Shown piece after piece: positions 25,249 through 34,095 of a stretch of DNA of 64,000 bases; positions within the stretch are counted from its first letter, which is position 1; every line of letters starts with the position of its first letter. The notes beneath the pieces were generated by a model. The model saw only the letters and a program-made list of their open reading frames with translations. It ran no database searches and was not told the DNA's origin. The stretch is from an uncultured Oscillospiraceae bacterium (GTDB lineage Bacteria; Bacillota; Clostridia; Oscillospirales; Ruminococcaceae): the NCBI GenBank assembly GCA_910589145.1, contig CAJUSD010000013.1:1-64000 (forward strand), written 5' to 3'. The position numbers were made by a program, and so were the translations under genes.

Positions 25249-26030
25249 TTAAAACAACAAAGGTTTTTCTTTCATTATTATGTCCTTTACTTCGTCCACA
25301 GTTTTCTCAACTACATCCGCTATTTGTTCCAAAGAGAACCCCTTTTGATACATATTCCGCATGACTTGGGCTTCTCCTTTTTGAATTCCTGTTTGTATTC
25401 CCCTGTTTTCAATTCTATCCAGCACATCACACATATTATGAGGTCTCCTTTCTGTATGGTTATCATTGTATGCTTCTTCAAACCTGTGGTCCCCTGTCAT
25501 CACGCCGAGCAGTTGCAGGGTTTCCTGGATATGTTTCAGCTCCTGGGTATTGGGTATATAGTCCCCGTTCTCACGTTTTTGTACAAGATAGTCTGCCACT
25601 ACCCGAAAATCACTTTTAAACAGGTTCACCTGCTCTCGGGTCAGATATGCTATCTCAAATACATTGATTTTATAGTCACTCACAAAGGGCCGGAATTTTT
25701 CCGGTATGCTCAGCCTTTCCAACAGGCTTGTAGCCCTGCCCCATCTTTTTTCATACCCAAAGTACAATATCAGCGTAACTACTGGGAACCTTTCCCCGGC
25801 TTTCCGCTCGTTTAACTGCGCCCTGTACTCAATCCCGTCATATCCCATCACACGAAGGGGCATATCCGAGTCAGGGTCTGTCTGGTTTTCAAAGCCCAAA
25901 AGGGCAAGGCGCAGCTTTTGCTTTTTCCACAGCTTCAAAACATCCCTTTCCATTTCCCGAAGTTTACCGTCTGCCTTATAATGGGTTCGGGGAAGCCTGT
26001 CTTCCCCTTCTCTGCCATTTTCTGTCCCAT
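25249..26030 (-). pseudogene. Rpn/YhgA-like PD-(D/E)XK nuclease family gene, frameshifted
   Basis: The frame 25953-25249 encodes an Rpn-type C-terminal part: REMERDVLKLWKKQKLRLALLGFENQT, DMPLRVMGYDGIEYRAQL, VVTLILYFGYEKRWG, YKINVFEIAYLTREQVNLFKSDFRVVADY and a terminal helix with a QKGEAQVMRNMYQKG motif. Codons upstream in this frame read on to RTHYKADGK. The start MGQKMAEKGKTGFP at ATG 26030, with AGAAAGG before it and TATAAT at 26052-26057, is in another frame. One extra C in the CCCC run near 26,005 would join the two. The usual N-terminal nuclease segment is also shorter than in the family. It is a probable pseudogene. Confidence 0.75.
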
Positions 26031-26203
26031 GCCTTTCTGATGTATATTTTTATTATACCCCATATCCCTTTTAGAATCAACCGATATATTTTCTCGACAC
26101 AAAACAGGGGCTATCTGCCAGAGCTAAATTAACTTTATAGCAACAGCGAGTTGCTTTTCATTTTCAAAAATTATGATACAATATATTCGAGGTGGTAAAT
26201 TAT

Positions 26204-26653
26204 ATGGAAACAAAGGATATTATACTTAAACTCCGAACAAAAAGCGGATTATCCCAAGATGAGCTTGCAGAAAAGGTCTATGTTACCCGACAGGCGGTTT
26301 CCCGTTGGGAATCCGGTGAAACGGTGCCAAATACAGAGACTTTGAAACTGCTGTCAAAGTTTTTTGACATTTCAATCAATACACTTTTAGGCTCTCCTCG
26401 AAAGCTGATCTGTCAATGCTGCGGTATGCCTTTGGATGATTCCTCTATCAGCAAAGAGATTGACGGTACATTCAATGAAGAATACTGTAAGTGGTGCTAT
26501 ACAGACGGAAAATATGTCTACACAAACCTTGAAGAACTGACAGATTTCCTTGTGGGGCATATGTCTAATGACAAATGGCCTCCAGAGCAGGCACGAGCCT
26601 TTTTTGAAGCCCAGTTACCAAAGCTCAATTATTGGCGGCAGACGAAAAAATGA
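26204..26653 (+). CDS. XRE-family regulator with a C-terminal zinc-ribbon domain
   Basis: This 149-residue protein has an N-terminal HTH (ILKLRTKSGLSQDELAEKVYVTRQAVSRWESGETVPNTETLKLLSKFFDIS) and a C-terminal cysteine-rich segment, ICQCCGMPLDD and EEYCKWCYTDGKYVY, which is the putative zinc-ribbon 2 type. It may respond to a metal or to oxidative conditions. Start ATG 26204 follows GAGGTGG; the GTG at 26192 lies inside that site. It is monocistronic. A hairpin followed by TTTATATT lies downstream at 26763-26808. Confidence 0.85.
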   Translation: METKDIILKLRTKSGLSQDELAEKVYVTRQAVSRWESGETVPNTETLKLLSKFFDISINTLLGSPRKLICQCCGMPLDDSSISKEIDGTFNEEYCKWCYTDGKYVYTNLEELTDFLVGHMSNDKWPPEQARAFFEAQLPKLNYWRQTKK

Positions 26654-26762
26654 GCGACACCTGAAAAAGTGAATATGCAAGGTTAGAGGCAGCATTGGCA
26701 TCATAAGACTTTTCATACCGCACAGAGAAAACAGAGGCGAAGAAAAATAAATTATCAAACAC

Positions 26763-26808
26763 AGAGCCGGCGGCACATAAAATTAAATGTGTCTGCCGGC
26801 TCTTTATA
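26763..26808 (+). terminator. Terminator of the XRE/zinc-ribbon gene
   Basis: AGAGCCGG-CGGCACA and its complement TGTGTC-TGCCGGCTCT form a long stem followed by TTTATATTCTT. Confidence 0.8.
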
Positions 26809-26811
26809 TTC

Positions 26812-26840
26812 TTGATTCAAATCCCGGAAATTGTTATAAT
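26812..26840 (+). promoter_or_regulatory. Sigma-A promoter upstream of phzF
   Basis: TTGATT (26812-26817), 17 bp, then TATAAT (26835-26840). The start of phzF is about 290 bp further on, which leaves a long 5' leader with a hairpin. Confidence 0.65.
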
Positions 26841-27129
26841 GAACGCGGTACAGCAAACACAAAAAGACATATAAAAAACAAAATAATCTGTTTCCAAGCT
26901 GCGCTCTGTTTATCCTAATGCTTCCCTGTTATGTTCGGTCTGCTGTCAGGCTGATTAAACAAAACGATGGAAAGAGCAGGCAGTATGATATAAGAGCAAA
27001 TGCATCTGTATAGATGAATGGTCAGTCCATGTGACAGTAAAGGATGCCGAAAGCGGCGGGGTTATTTCGGAATATGACTTCCCCGCCGGGAATAAATAAG
27101 CTGAAACTTTTTTTGGGGGGGGGAACGAT

Positions 27130-27912
27130 TTGAAACAATATATTGTAGATGCGTTTACAGATGAAGTCTTTAAGGGAAATACCGCTGCGGTATGTATCCT
27201 TGACGAATGGATAAGCGTCCAAACGATGCAGAATATCGCCAGAGAAAACCAGTTTTCTGAAACAGCCTTTGCTGTGAAGGAAAGGAGCGCGTATCATCTT
27301 CGATGGTTTACGCCGGAAAGCGAAATAGACTTTTGCGGCCATGCAACATTGGCGGCTTCTTATGTAATCTCACATTTTATTGAGCCGGGATGCCTGAAAA
27401 TAAGATTTCAGACTCAATCCGGGCTGCTGACAGCAGAGACCGTTGGAGAGCTGATTGAAATGAACTTCCCAAGATACCAGCTGAATGAGGTGGAAGTTAC
27501 AGATGCAATGACCTCTGCCATTGGAGTACGGCCCTATGCAGCATACCTTGACAGGGATCTGCTCATGGTCCTTGACAGTGAGGAAGCTGTTGTCAAGCTC
27601 CAGCCAAACTATACTGCGATGAAAAAATTGAATGGTTTGAGTATTGCTGTAACGGCAAAGGGCAGGGACTACGACTGTGTTTCCCTCGTGTTTGCGCCGG
27701 AACTAAGCGTCCCGGAGGATCCTGTAACCGGTTCCACTCACTGTATGATCGTCCCCTATTGGGCGAAGAAGCTGCACAAAAACAAAATAACAGCTTTTCA
27801 GGCTTCAAAAAGAACAGGGGTGTTGTATGCAGAGCTGAAAAATAACAGAGTAAAGATTTCCGGCAAGGCTGTTTTGTTTGGGATTACTGAAATTTTGGGA
27901 GGTTTGGTATGA
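27130..27912 (+). CDS. PhzF family isomerase-like protein
   Basis: This 260-residue protein has the PhzF fold signature: YIVDAFTDEVFKGNTAAVCIL at the start, NQFSETAFAV with the catalytic glutamate, LRWFTPESEIDFCGHATLA, and SLVFAPELSVPEDPVTGSTHC. The enzyme family isomerises or epimerises small acids, and orphan members are common outside phenazine clusters. The start is TTG 27130 because the family N-terminus is complete from there, behind a run of Gs that serves as ribosome binding site. The stop overlaps the ATG of the next gene (lipoprotein), so they are coupled. Confidence 0.9.
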   Translation: MKQYIVDAFTDEVFKGNTAAVCILDEWISVQTMQNIARENQFSETAFAVKERSAYHLRWFTPESEIDFCGHATLAASYVISHFIEPGCLKIRFQTQSGLLTAETVGELIEMNFPRYQLNEVEVTDAMTSAIGVRPYAAYLDRDLLMVLDSEEAVVKLQPNYTAMKKLNGLSIAVTAKGRDYDCVSLVFAPELSVPEDPVTGSTHCMIVPYWAKKLHKNKITAFQASKRTGVLYAELKNNRVKISGKAVLFGITEILGGLV

Positions 27913-28874
27913 AAGGGAAAGCGGCGTTCTTCGCTTCTCTGTTAGTTTCATCTCTGCTCCTGCTGACTGGCTGTGATATGAACAAACCGCCGCCGGGCGG
28001 GAAACTGGCAGAATGGGCGCTTGGAAAAGCGGCTGATGCTTTGGATTCGTTTAGTGACGAGTATGGAGACGACATTATGCAGGCCATCGACGGCCTGCAT
28101 AATGCGGAACATCATGGCGGCCCCTTTGAAAACAACCTGGACTCCGCGCGGGCCTATCTGCTGGAACAGATGCAGGAAAAATATGGGATGGAATTCATTG
28201 TTGCCGGGGATGAAGACCTGGTAAATTATGGCCCCTTCGCCGGAGCCTCCTATACCTGCGATGTTGCCCCAAAAGATGCGCCAGAGCAGGTAACAACCGC
28301 CCTTGTATCTCAAACCATGTATCAGGATGTTCGGGACAGCTACGCTGTGTACTATTTCAAGGATGAGGCGGAAGCGCCTGTTTTGGAATTTTGTAAAACA
28401 AAGGACTATGTTCTTGACCAGCATGTGTCCCTGGAAATGCCCGAAACTGCACGAACCTGGACAGCCGATGACAGGCTGGAAAAATTTCTTGCAGAAAGCG
28501 GCGCATATGTCAAGCTGGTGCTCCGCTTTGAGGATGGTCTGGACACCGAAACCTATGCGGAACAAATCTTAGATTTTATCAATAGTGTTGACCGGCTTAA
28601 CTGTAACCTGCTGATCCAAGCCAAAGCGAATAAGATGTATATTTTCCATTTAGAGGCCAATCTTTTAGACGGCTTTGATGCCAGCAGCTACACCCTTGAA
28701 GACATTGAGAAAAAGGTGGAACTGTATATGCCTCTGACAGTTGCTCTGCCAATTCTGCGGGTAATTCGCGGCGTACCCCATCTAAGCAAGTCAGAAAAGA
28801 TGCACCTGTTTCCGTATATTGGGAGCCTTTTATCTCGGCGGTTAAGAACGGATAATTCCGGTGATAAAGTGTAA
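27909..28874 (+). CDS. Lipoprotein of unknown function
   Basis: The product begins with a lipoprotein signal peptide and lipobox (MKGKAAFFASLLVSSLLLLTGCDM), so it is predicted to be membrane-anchored by a lipidated cysteine near residue 22. The 300-residue mature part is mixed helix and strand and contains DGLDTETYAEQILDFINSVDRL and SSYTLEDIEKKVELY near the end. The last 45 codons overlap the minus-strand gene 28597-29433 and look like antisense coding sequence, so the natural C-terminus may lie near 28,735. It is coupled to phzF by ATGA overlap. Confidence 0.7.
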   Translation: MKGKAAFFASLLVSSLLLLTGCDMNKPPPGGKLAEWALGKAADALDSFSDEYGDDIMQAIDGLHNAEHHGGPFENNLDSARAYLLEQMQEKYGMEFIVAGDEDLVNYGPFAGASYTCDVAPKDAPEQVTTALVSQTMYQDVRDSYAVYYFKDEAEAPVLEFCKTKDYVLDQHVSLEMPETARTWTADDRLEKFLAESGAYVKLVLRFEDGLDTETYAEQILDFINSVDRLNCNLLIQAKANKMYIFHLEANLLDGFDASSYTLEDIEKKVELYMPLTVALPILRVIRGVPHLSKSEKMHLFPYIGSLLSRRLRTDNSGDKV

Positions 28875-29433
28875 GTGTAAAAGCTGTCATATTTTTATCT
28901 TCTGAGGTATGGGGAGACGCGGCTTCGGTGTTCTCAAAATAAAAATCCAACAGCGCAGTGATTAAATCGGTATCTGATAGTTCTATAACATTATCCTCTA
29001 TTGTCACATCAATGCAGGTATCAGAAACCGTTTCCGCAGACGGCGGCGTCAGCTTTAAGTCCTCCTGGGCAAAGAAATATGTATAATATGGGCCAAAAAC
29101 AAAATGGTTTGGCAGGACATAAAGGAAGCATTGCTCTTCATCTCCCGTAATCCGGCAAATATCAAAGCCACCGCCTCGCTCCGGGTTATCGCCGCCACAT
29201 ACGCCGACTGCGCTGCCGATCTCACCGGTGAATCTCCAGCATCCAGGTCTATACAAGTGCAGCTGTATCATATCGGTGTCTGAGATATACCTAATACCAT
29301 CCACAGTCAAAACAGTTTTCTCGCCAACTTCAAGCTGATAAAATGGAAGCGGCTTTTTTATTTTGCACCCAGCCAATAAGAAAAGCAGTAAAAACAGAGG
29401 CGGAAATACCTTTTTATGAAAAATCGTCCACAT
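28597..29433 (-). CDS. Lipoprotein of unknown function, converging with the plus-strand lipoprotein
   Basis: It begins with a lipoprotein signal and lipobox (FPPLFLLLFLLAGCKI), with a GGAGGGGA ribosome binding site. The middle includes CRITGDEEQCFLYVLPNHFVFGPYYTYFF. The last 50 codons (from about PPFSQCLQGCSC) overlap the opposite lipoprotein gene by 278 bp and have a reading-frame shadow character, so the native end is probably near 28,735. The overlap may reflect a deletion that fused the tails of two converging genes. Confidence 0.65.
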   Translation of the reverse strand: MWTIFHKKVFPPLFLLLFLLAGCKIKKPLPFYQLEVGEKTVLTVDGIRYISDTDMIQLHLYRPGCWRFTGEIGSAVGVCGGDNPERGGGFDICRITGDEEQCFLYVLPNHFVFGPYYTYFFAQEDLKLTPPSAETVSDTCIDVTIEDNVIELSDTDLITALLDFYFENTEAASPHTSEDKNMTAFTLTLYHRNYPFLTAEIKGSQYTETGASFLTCLDGVRRELPAELAEQLSEAYTVPPFSQCLQGCSCWHQSRLKDWPLNGKYTSYSLWLGSAGYS

Positions 29434-29493
29434 TTTTCCTGTCCCCTCCTAATTGCAGCATTTCAGTTTTCTTGGCACCTGGCAGCCCTTCTT

Positions 29494-29874
29494 TTACGCC
29501 AATGACCTTTGGATATATTTCGGCAGCTTTCCCACCACTGTCCGATAACTGTGTTCTATCATTTCCGCTATCATCTCATCTGGAATTTTTCCGTCCAGGG
29601 GAAAGGTATTGAAATAGGGCTGCTGCACTGGCGGACAGTGATATCCCCTCACCACCACGCCGGGATAAAGCTGGCGGTAAAACTCTCCTGTCATCCTCTC
29701 ACAGTTGAGGGTAACGGCATCCTTCCCCTGGAGCATAAATATCTGGGCGAAAATCCTCCCCGGCTTCTCTGCTGTTTTTCCCACCTTGATAATGGTACAG
29801 TCCGGCCCAAAAGGGTAATCCAGATATGCCCCGTTTTTGGAAAGGCAAAGATCAATCACTTGCTGGGCTGTCAT
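29494..29874 (-). CDS. MmcQ/YjbR family protein
   Basis: The 126-residue protein has the YjbR/MmcQ pattern: VIDLCLSKNGAYLDYPFGPDCTIIKVGK, MLQGKDAVTLNCERMTGEFYRQLYPGVVVRGYHCPPVQQPYFNTF and DEMIAEMIEHSYRTVVGKLPK. Proteins of this family have a double-psi-like fold, and some bind DNA, but no enzymatic role is established. ATG 29874 has the better-spaced GGAGGGA site than ATG 29880. It lies between a lipoprotein gene and the SMI1/KNR4 gene. Confidence 0.9.
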   Translation of the reverse strand: MTAQQVIDLCLSKNGAYLDYPFGPDCTIIKVGKTAEKPGRIFAQIFMLQGKDAVTLNCERMTGEFYRQLYPGVVVRGYHCPPVQQPYFNTFPLDGKIPDEMIAEMIEHSYRTVVGKLPKYIQRSLA

Positions 29875-29963
29875 AAGCATGCTTCCCTCCGGTCAAGTTC
29901 TCATTTCTATTTTTTATCCTTTTTTAGGGTTTTCTCCGATCCATAATTTTCATAAGCTGGAAG

Positions 29964-30626
29964 TTATCTGTTTTGTACTTTTCTCCATCTTTCCAACTCT
30001 TTCTGACATAGTTCCGTATCTGATATGTAGTCGAGCCAGTTTTGAAAAAAATCGCTAAAACTATAAGCTGAAAAACTATAATTGCCTTCATTGTCTGTAT
30101 CAAATACCTGTCCGCGTCTTTCACCGGATGTAACCAATCCAAAATCCCATTGACATCCATGTGTGCCAAGTGTCAAAAATCCGTCTGTATCACATAGAGA
30201 TTCTTCGTAAGACTCCCCCATCTCTACAAAATATTTTTCAGGATTTTTCTCATACGCTTTTCTGGAAAAAGCACAGTATTCCAGATCATCCAACGTCATC
30301 GGACGCAATAGAAATGGGTTTGCCAGACTGCACCGGTAGGCTTCCCGAAATTTTTCAGCGCCCGGGCTTTCCGCTCTCATGTAAAAATTGCCGAACGGAA
30401 ATATTCCATAATCCGGGCCTGCACCTCCGTCCCCAACCTCAGTAATAAAATAAACGTAATCCTCTGGAAGCAGGAAATGATATTTTTTCTCTGCTGCACG
30501 GACAAATACCTTATTGATAGGCGGGTTCAGCTTATACCGATGCCTGGAAACGCCAAATCTCTCGTAGTTTGGATCCATGCGTTCCGCCTGGGCTAGAATT
30601 TTTTCTACTTCTTTTCTCTGAAACAT
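29964..30626 (-). CDS. SMI1/KNR4 (SUKH) family protein
   Basis: A 220-residue SUKH-fold protein has VEKILAQAERMDPNYERFG, FLLPEDYVYFITEVGDGGAGPDYGIFPFGNF, FREAYRCSLANPFLL and a terminal SDFFQNWLDYI segment, with a TDGFLTLGTHGCQWDFGLVTSGERRGQVF stretch typical of the family. SUKH proteins are frequent immunity proteins against polymorphic toxins, and no toxin gene is adjacent. ATG 30626 follows AAGGGAGA and is preferred over 30650. Confidence 0.85.
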   Translation of the reverse strand: MFQRKEVEKILAQAERMDPNYERFGVSRHRYKLNPPINKVFVRAAEKKYHFLLPEDYVYFITEVGDGGAGPDYGIFPFGNFYMRAESPGAEKFREAYRCSLANPFLLRPMTLDDLEYCAFSRKAYEKNPEKYFVEMGESYEESLCDTDGFLTLGTHGCQWDFGLVTSGERRGQVFDTDNEGNYSFSAYSFSDFFQNWLDYISDTELCQKELERWRKVQNR

Positions 30627-30685
30627 ATAGTCTCCCTTCTCTAAAATCAATTTTCAGGAAGCCGCTATGACTATGATATCGTTTT

Positions 30686-32908
30686 TCATTGTTCCTTTCT
30701 CCCAGAGAAAAAACGCCTCCATTGGCGGGCGATTTTTTCCCCAAAGGATGTATCCCTTTTCTCCGCTTTCTCCGCAGGCTGGGCTTGGGGTTGGTAAACC
30801 TTCACCTTTTCGGCGTTCTCTATGGCATATTCCATGAATACAGACTGAGCGTCCACACTTGCGCCGCCGGAATTTTCCACCCGGAGATAGCTTCTGTCGC
30901 TTTGTAAAAGACGGGCTTTTTCATTGTCCTTCCAGTAAATTTCCAGCATCTGGGAAATCCTCTGCCGTATTTCAGGGCTGTACACCGGACAGGCGATCTC
31001 CACCCGCCGGATAGTATTCCGCGTCATCAGGTCTGCGGAGCCAATAAACATTTTCAGATCGTCCCCCTCCCCAAAGCAGAAAATACGGGAATGTTCCAGA
31101 AACCGCCCTACAATGCTGCGGATCGTGATGTTGTCGGTTTTCCCTGCTACGCCGGGACGCAGGCAGCAGATTCCCCGGATTAAAAGCTCGATTTTGACCC
31201 CCGCCTGGGACGCTTCTGCCAGCTTATCGATCATATCCCTGTCAGTGAGGGAATTCATTTTCATCAAGACGCGGCCGCTGCCTCCGCTTTTGGCCTTTTG
31301 GATTTCCCGGTCAATCAAACGGATCAGCCCAGGTTTCAGGCAATGGGGCGACACCAGAAGATGTTCATAATCCTCCTCTAAATTGGAGATGGACATATTG
31401 CGGAAGAAAAGTGCAGCGTCCTCCCCTATCCTCTGGTCCATAGTGATTAGGCTGAGGTCTGTGTACAGCCGGGCGGTTTTCTCGTTATAATTCCCGGTTC
31501 CGATCTGTGTGATATGCTCCACCCCGCCGGATGCACTTCTTCTGGTGATCAGGCAGATTTTAGAATGGACTTTAAAGTTGTCAAATCCGTAAATAACCTT
31601 GCACCCAGCGTTTTCAAAAACCTCTGCCCAGCGGATGTTGTTCTGTTCGTCAAACCGGGCGCGCAGCTCCATCAAAACAGTAACATCCTTGCCATTTTCG
31701 GCGGCTTCTACCAGATAATCCGCCATACGGGAACTGCTGGCCAGCCGGTAGATGGTCACACGGATGGAAAGCACCTCCGGGTCAGAGGCGGATTCTTTCA
31801 ACAGGTTTAAAAAGGGGTCCATCTGCTCATAGGGGAAGCTGAGAAGGATATCCCCCCGCTGCAGCTGCCGGAGCATAGGCTCTCCTTTGACAACAAAGGC
31901 ACTGGGCTGTGGGGCAAATGGCGGATATGTAATCTTCTGCCGCGCCCCGCTGGATAACACGGAAAACTGTTCCTGAAGCCCGAAAATATAGGACATATTC
32001 AAAGGCGCCTTGCTTTCATAGACCTGGTTTTCCTTGATTTGAAGCTGCTCCAAAAGCCGCTGGAACAGCACCGGATGAAGCTGTCCCTGATGCTCCAAAC
32101 GGACAGGGGCAAGGCGCTTTCTCTTTTTCAGCACCTTTTTCATGTGCTGGCGATAGTCTTCCTCTGTGTCAAACTGGTCTTCGTTTTCATCCAAAGACAG
32201 ATCGCCGTTGCGGGTGACAGTAATGATGGATTTTCCAATTACAGAGTACTTTTCAAACTCCTTATCTGCAAATTCGGAAACCAGTTTTTCCACCAGGACA
32301 TAACGAACCGCGCTGCCTGGCAGAGCAACAATTTTAGGAAGGGTATCCGGCACCGGTATCACGGCAATGACTGGTTTTTCCTTCTCCTTTTCCTTCTTTT
32401 TGCTTAAAACCAAAAGGACATACAGCTGCATATTCTCAAAGTGGGGAAAAGGATGGTGCCGGTCAATAATTTGAGGGGATAATATGGGCTGTATCTCCTG
32501 CTGGTAATATTTTTCCAGGAATTTCTTCTCCGGTTTGGCCAGTTCTTTTATCTCCAAGTTGCAGATGCCGTATTCCCGCAGCATACCCTCTACCCGGCAG
32601 AACACTCTGTCTCGTTTTTCGTAAAGGCGGGGCATTTCCCGGAAAATATTCTCCAGCTGCTGAGCAGGGTTTTCCCCGGTTTTATTGTCTATGTCATCTT
32701 TGCGCACAAGGGCAAGGTCTCCAATACTCCCCACCCGGATCATAAAGAATTCATCCAGGTTGCTGGTGAAGATGGAGACAAATTTCAGCCGTTCATAGAG
32801 CGGAACCATAGGGTCGGCGGCTTCTTCTAAAACTCTTTCGTTAAATTTCAGCCAGGAAAGCTCCCGGTTTTGGGTGTAGGTTACATCAATTCCCTGATAT
32901 TCAGCCAT
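30686..32908 (-). CDS. ppk1: Polyphosphate kinase 1
   Basis: This 740-residue enzyme reversibly polymerises the gamma-phosphate of ATP into inorganic polyphosphate. It has the N-terminal domain (NRELSWLKFNERVLEEA), the head domain with HHPFPHFENMQLY, and the catalytic domain with FDNFKVHSKICLI, whose histidine forms the phosphohistidine intermediate, and RFLEHSRIFCFGEGDD with the second active histidine. The C-terminal 40 residues are an atypical charged tail. ATG 32908 has an optimal AAGGAGGA site. ATG 32917 is too close to it. The gene follows ppx by 14 bp, so ppx-ppk is one operon. Confidence 0.95.
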   Translation of the reverse strand: MAEYQGIDVTYTQNRELSWLKFNERVLEEAADPMVPLYERLKFVSIFTSNLDEFFMIRVGSIGDLALVRKDDIDNKTGENPAQQLENIFREMPRLYEKRDRVFCRVEGMLREYGICNLEIKELAKPEKKFLEKYYQQEIQPILSPQIIDRHHPFPHFENMQLYVLLVLSKKKEKEKEKPVIAVIPVPDTLPKIVALPGSAVRYVLVEKLVSEFADKEFEKYSVIGKSIITVTRNGDLSLDENEDQFDTEEDYRQHMKKVLKKRKRLAPVRLEHQGQLHPVLFQRLLEQLQIKENQVYESKAPLNMSYIFGLQEQFSVLSSGARQKITYPPFAPQPSAFVVKGEPMLRQLQRGDILLSFPYEQMDPFLNLLKESASDPEVLSIRVTIYRLASSSRMADYLVEAAENGKDVTVLMELRARFDEQNNIRWAEVFENAGCKVIYGFDNFKVHSKICLITRRSASGGVEHITQIGTGNYNEKTARLYTDLSLITMDQRIGEDAALFFRNMSISNLEEDYEHLLVSPHCLKPGLIRLIDREIQKAKSGGSGRVLMKMNSLTDRDMIDKLAEASQAGVKIELLIRGICCLRPGVAGKTDNITIRSIVGRFLEHSRIFCFGEGDDLKMFIGSADLMTRNTIRRVEIACPVYSPEIRQRISQMLEIYWKDNEKARLLQSDRSYLRVENSGGASVDAQSVFMEYAIENAEKVKVYQPQAQPAEKAEKRDTSFGEKIARQWRRFFSGRKEQ

Positions 32909-32922
32909 GAATACCATCCTCC

Positions 32923-33846
32923 TTAATTTGCTCTTGCTTCCTGGCTAGGCAGGATACGCTCTAAAAGATAGCCTTCCCGCACGCCCCAGGAACTGACCCA
33001 AATGGAACGATATTCAAAATAATCTGCTATTGTTTGGAGAATAATCATTCCAGGAATTATTGTATGCACCCGGTTTGGAGCAGCGCGAAGAATGGCGTTT
33101 AAAATTTGTTTTTTAGAATTTGAAAGATTCTCCAGTATTTGATCTACCTGTTTGGCTGGAAAAGCTCCATCCTTTAAAGAACTTTCCATTAATTTGGCAC
33201 AAGCCCGGATGCTTCCTCCTATCCCACAAAGAACATTCCCTCCATCGGCTCTGACAGGAACCGCCAGCATTTTCAATGATTCCTGAACATGATGTTTGAT
33301 TTCACTATATTCCTTTGCTGTTGGAAGAAGTTCAGACACATATTTGCGGAACATATTCAAAGAACCAAAAGGCATACTGACCGCCTTTGTAATTCGCTTT
33401 TCCTGAAACTGTACAAATTCCGTGCTTCCTCCCCCAATATCAACTAATCCTCCGCTGGCCATGGGCATTAGATAAGAAGCGCCAGCAAAGTCCAGCCGTG
33501 CTTCTTCCTCCCCGGAAAGAACATCCACCAAAAAACCTGTTTTTTCACAGATTGTATCAACTGCATCCTTAGTATTGGATACATTGCGCAGAGAGGCAGT
33601 GGCAAATACAGAAACATTCTGTATCTCTAAACTTTTTAAATTTTTCTCAAAACCGAGCAAAACAGAACAGGCCCTTTCCATTCCCTCATAACTTAAAGTT
33701 TGATTGACCACATAATTAGCCAATCCAACAGTTTCCTTTCCGCTGAAAAGCTGTTCTAATTTATACCGTCCCATTGAATTTATTGTACAATGGTATACTA
33801 CAAGCCGAATGGTATTAGACCCTATATCAATCACACCATAATTCAT
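32923..33846 (-). CDS. ppx: Exopolyphosphatase/guanosine pentaphosphatase family protein
   Basis: This 307-residue actin-fold phosphatase of the Ppx/GppA family has GVIDIGSNTIRLVVY, EVGLANYV-like KETVGLANY, SGEEEARLDFAGASY, GGLVDIGGGSTEFVQF and CGIGGSIRACAK, all in the expected order. It hydrolyses polyphosphate from its ends or pppGpp to ppGpp. It lacks the C-terminal HD domain of the long form, so it is a short-type Ppx. ATG 33846 is preferred over 33867 because the family starts at YGVIDIG. It is transcribed just before ppk1. Confidence 0.92.
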   Translation of the reverse strand: MNYGVIDIGSNTIRLVVYHCTINSMGRYKLEQLFSGKETVGLANYVVNQTLSYEGMERACSVLLGFEKNLKSLEIQNVSVFATASLRNVSNTKDAVDTICEKTGFLVDVLSGEEEARLDFAGASYLMPMASGGLVDIGGGSTEFVQFQEKRITKAVSMPFGSLNMFRKYVSELLPTAKEYSEIKHHVQESLKMLAVPVRADGGNVLCGIGGSIRACAKLMESSLKDGAFPAKQVDQILENLSNSKKQILNAILRAAPNRVHTIIPGMIILQTIADYFEYRSIWVSSWGVREGYLLERILPSQEARAN

Positions 33847-34066
33847 ACCAGAAGCAATCCTTTCCATTATTTATCAGTTTTATAAAGATAGAAGGGAATC
33901 CACCTGTTTTATCTTAACCGAAGGGTCGAAAAAAATCCAAATTTATATGTATCAACAGTATATCATATTTCCGTTTAAAATGGAAAGTATTCTCATAATA
34001 TTTCTGACTAAATTCCACAAAAAAGCAATACAGCAAAAATTATTTTATCAGATTTGCAAAATGGGA

Positions 34067-34095
34067 TTGACGAAACGGAATTTTTAAGATAATAT
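34067..34095 (+). promoter_or_regulatory. Sigma-A promoter of the DUF1292 gene
   Basis: TTGACG (34067-34072) and TAATAT (34090-34095) with a 17-bp spacer, about 75 bp before the start codon. The surrounding 33,868-34,160 region also holds the divergent promoter region of ppx, which is AT-rich and otherwise featureless. Confidence 0.65.

Larger units (their letters stand above)
26654..27129 (+). other. Intergenic region with promoter, coding remnant and poly-G tract
   Basis: The 476 bp contain the terminator of the HTH gene, a sigma-A promoter at 26812-26840, a long 5' leader, and a short frame near 27,012-27,096 with a protein-like ending (VTVKDAESGGVISEYDFPAGNK then stop) that looks like the 3' remnant of a lost gene. 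A hairpin CGGCGGGG/CCCCGCCG spans 27052-27088. The leader ends with a T7G9 homopolymer tract, with the G run at 27115-27123, just before the TTG start of phzF. Confidence 0.5.

Noticed and set aside
26812..27129. Riboswitch in the long phzF leader
   Set aside because: The leader has a stable hairpin, but no conserved aptamer core such as those of known vitamin, amino acid or purine riboswitches was recognised.
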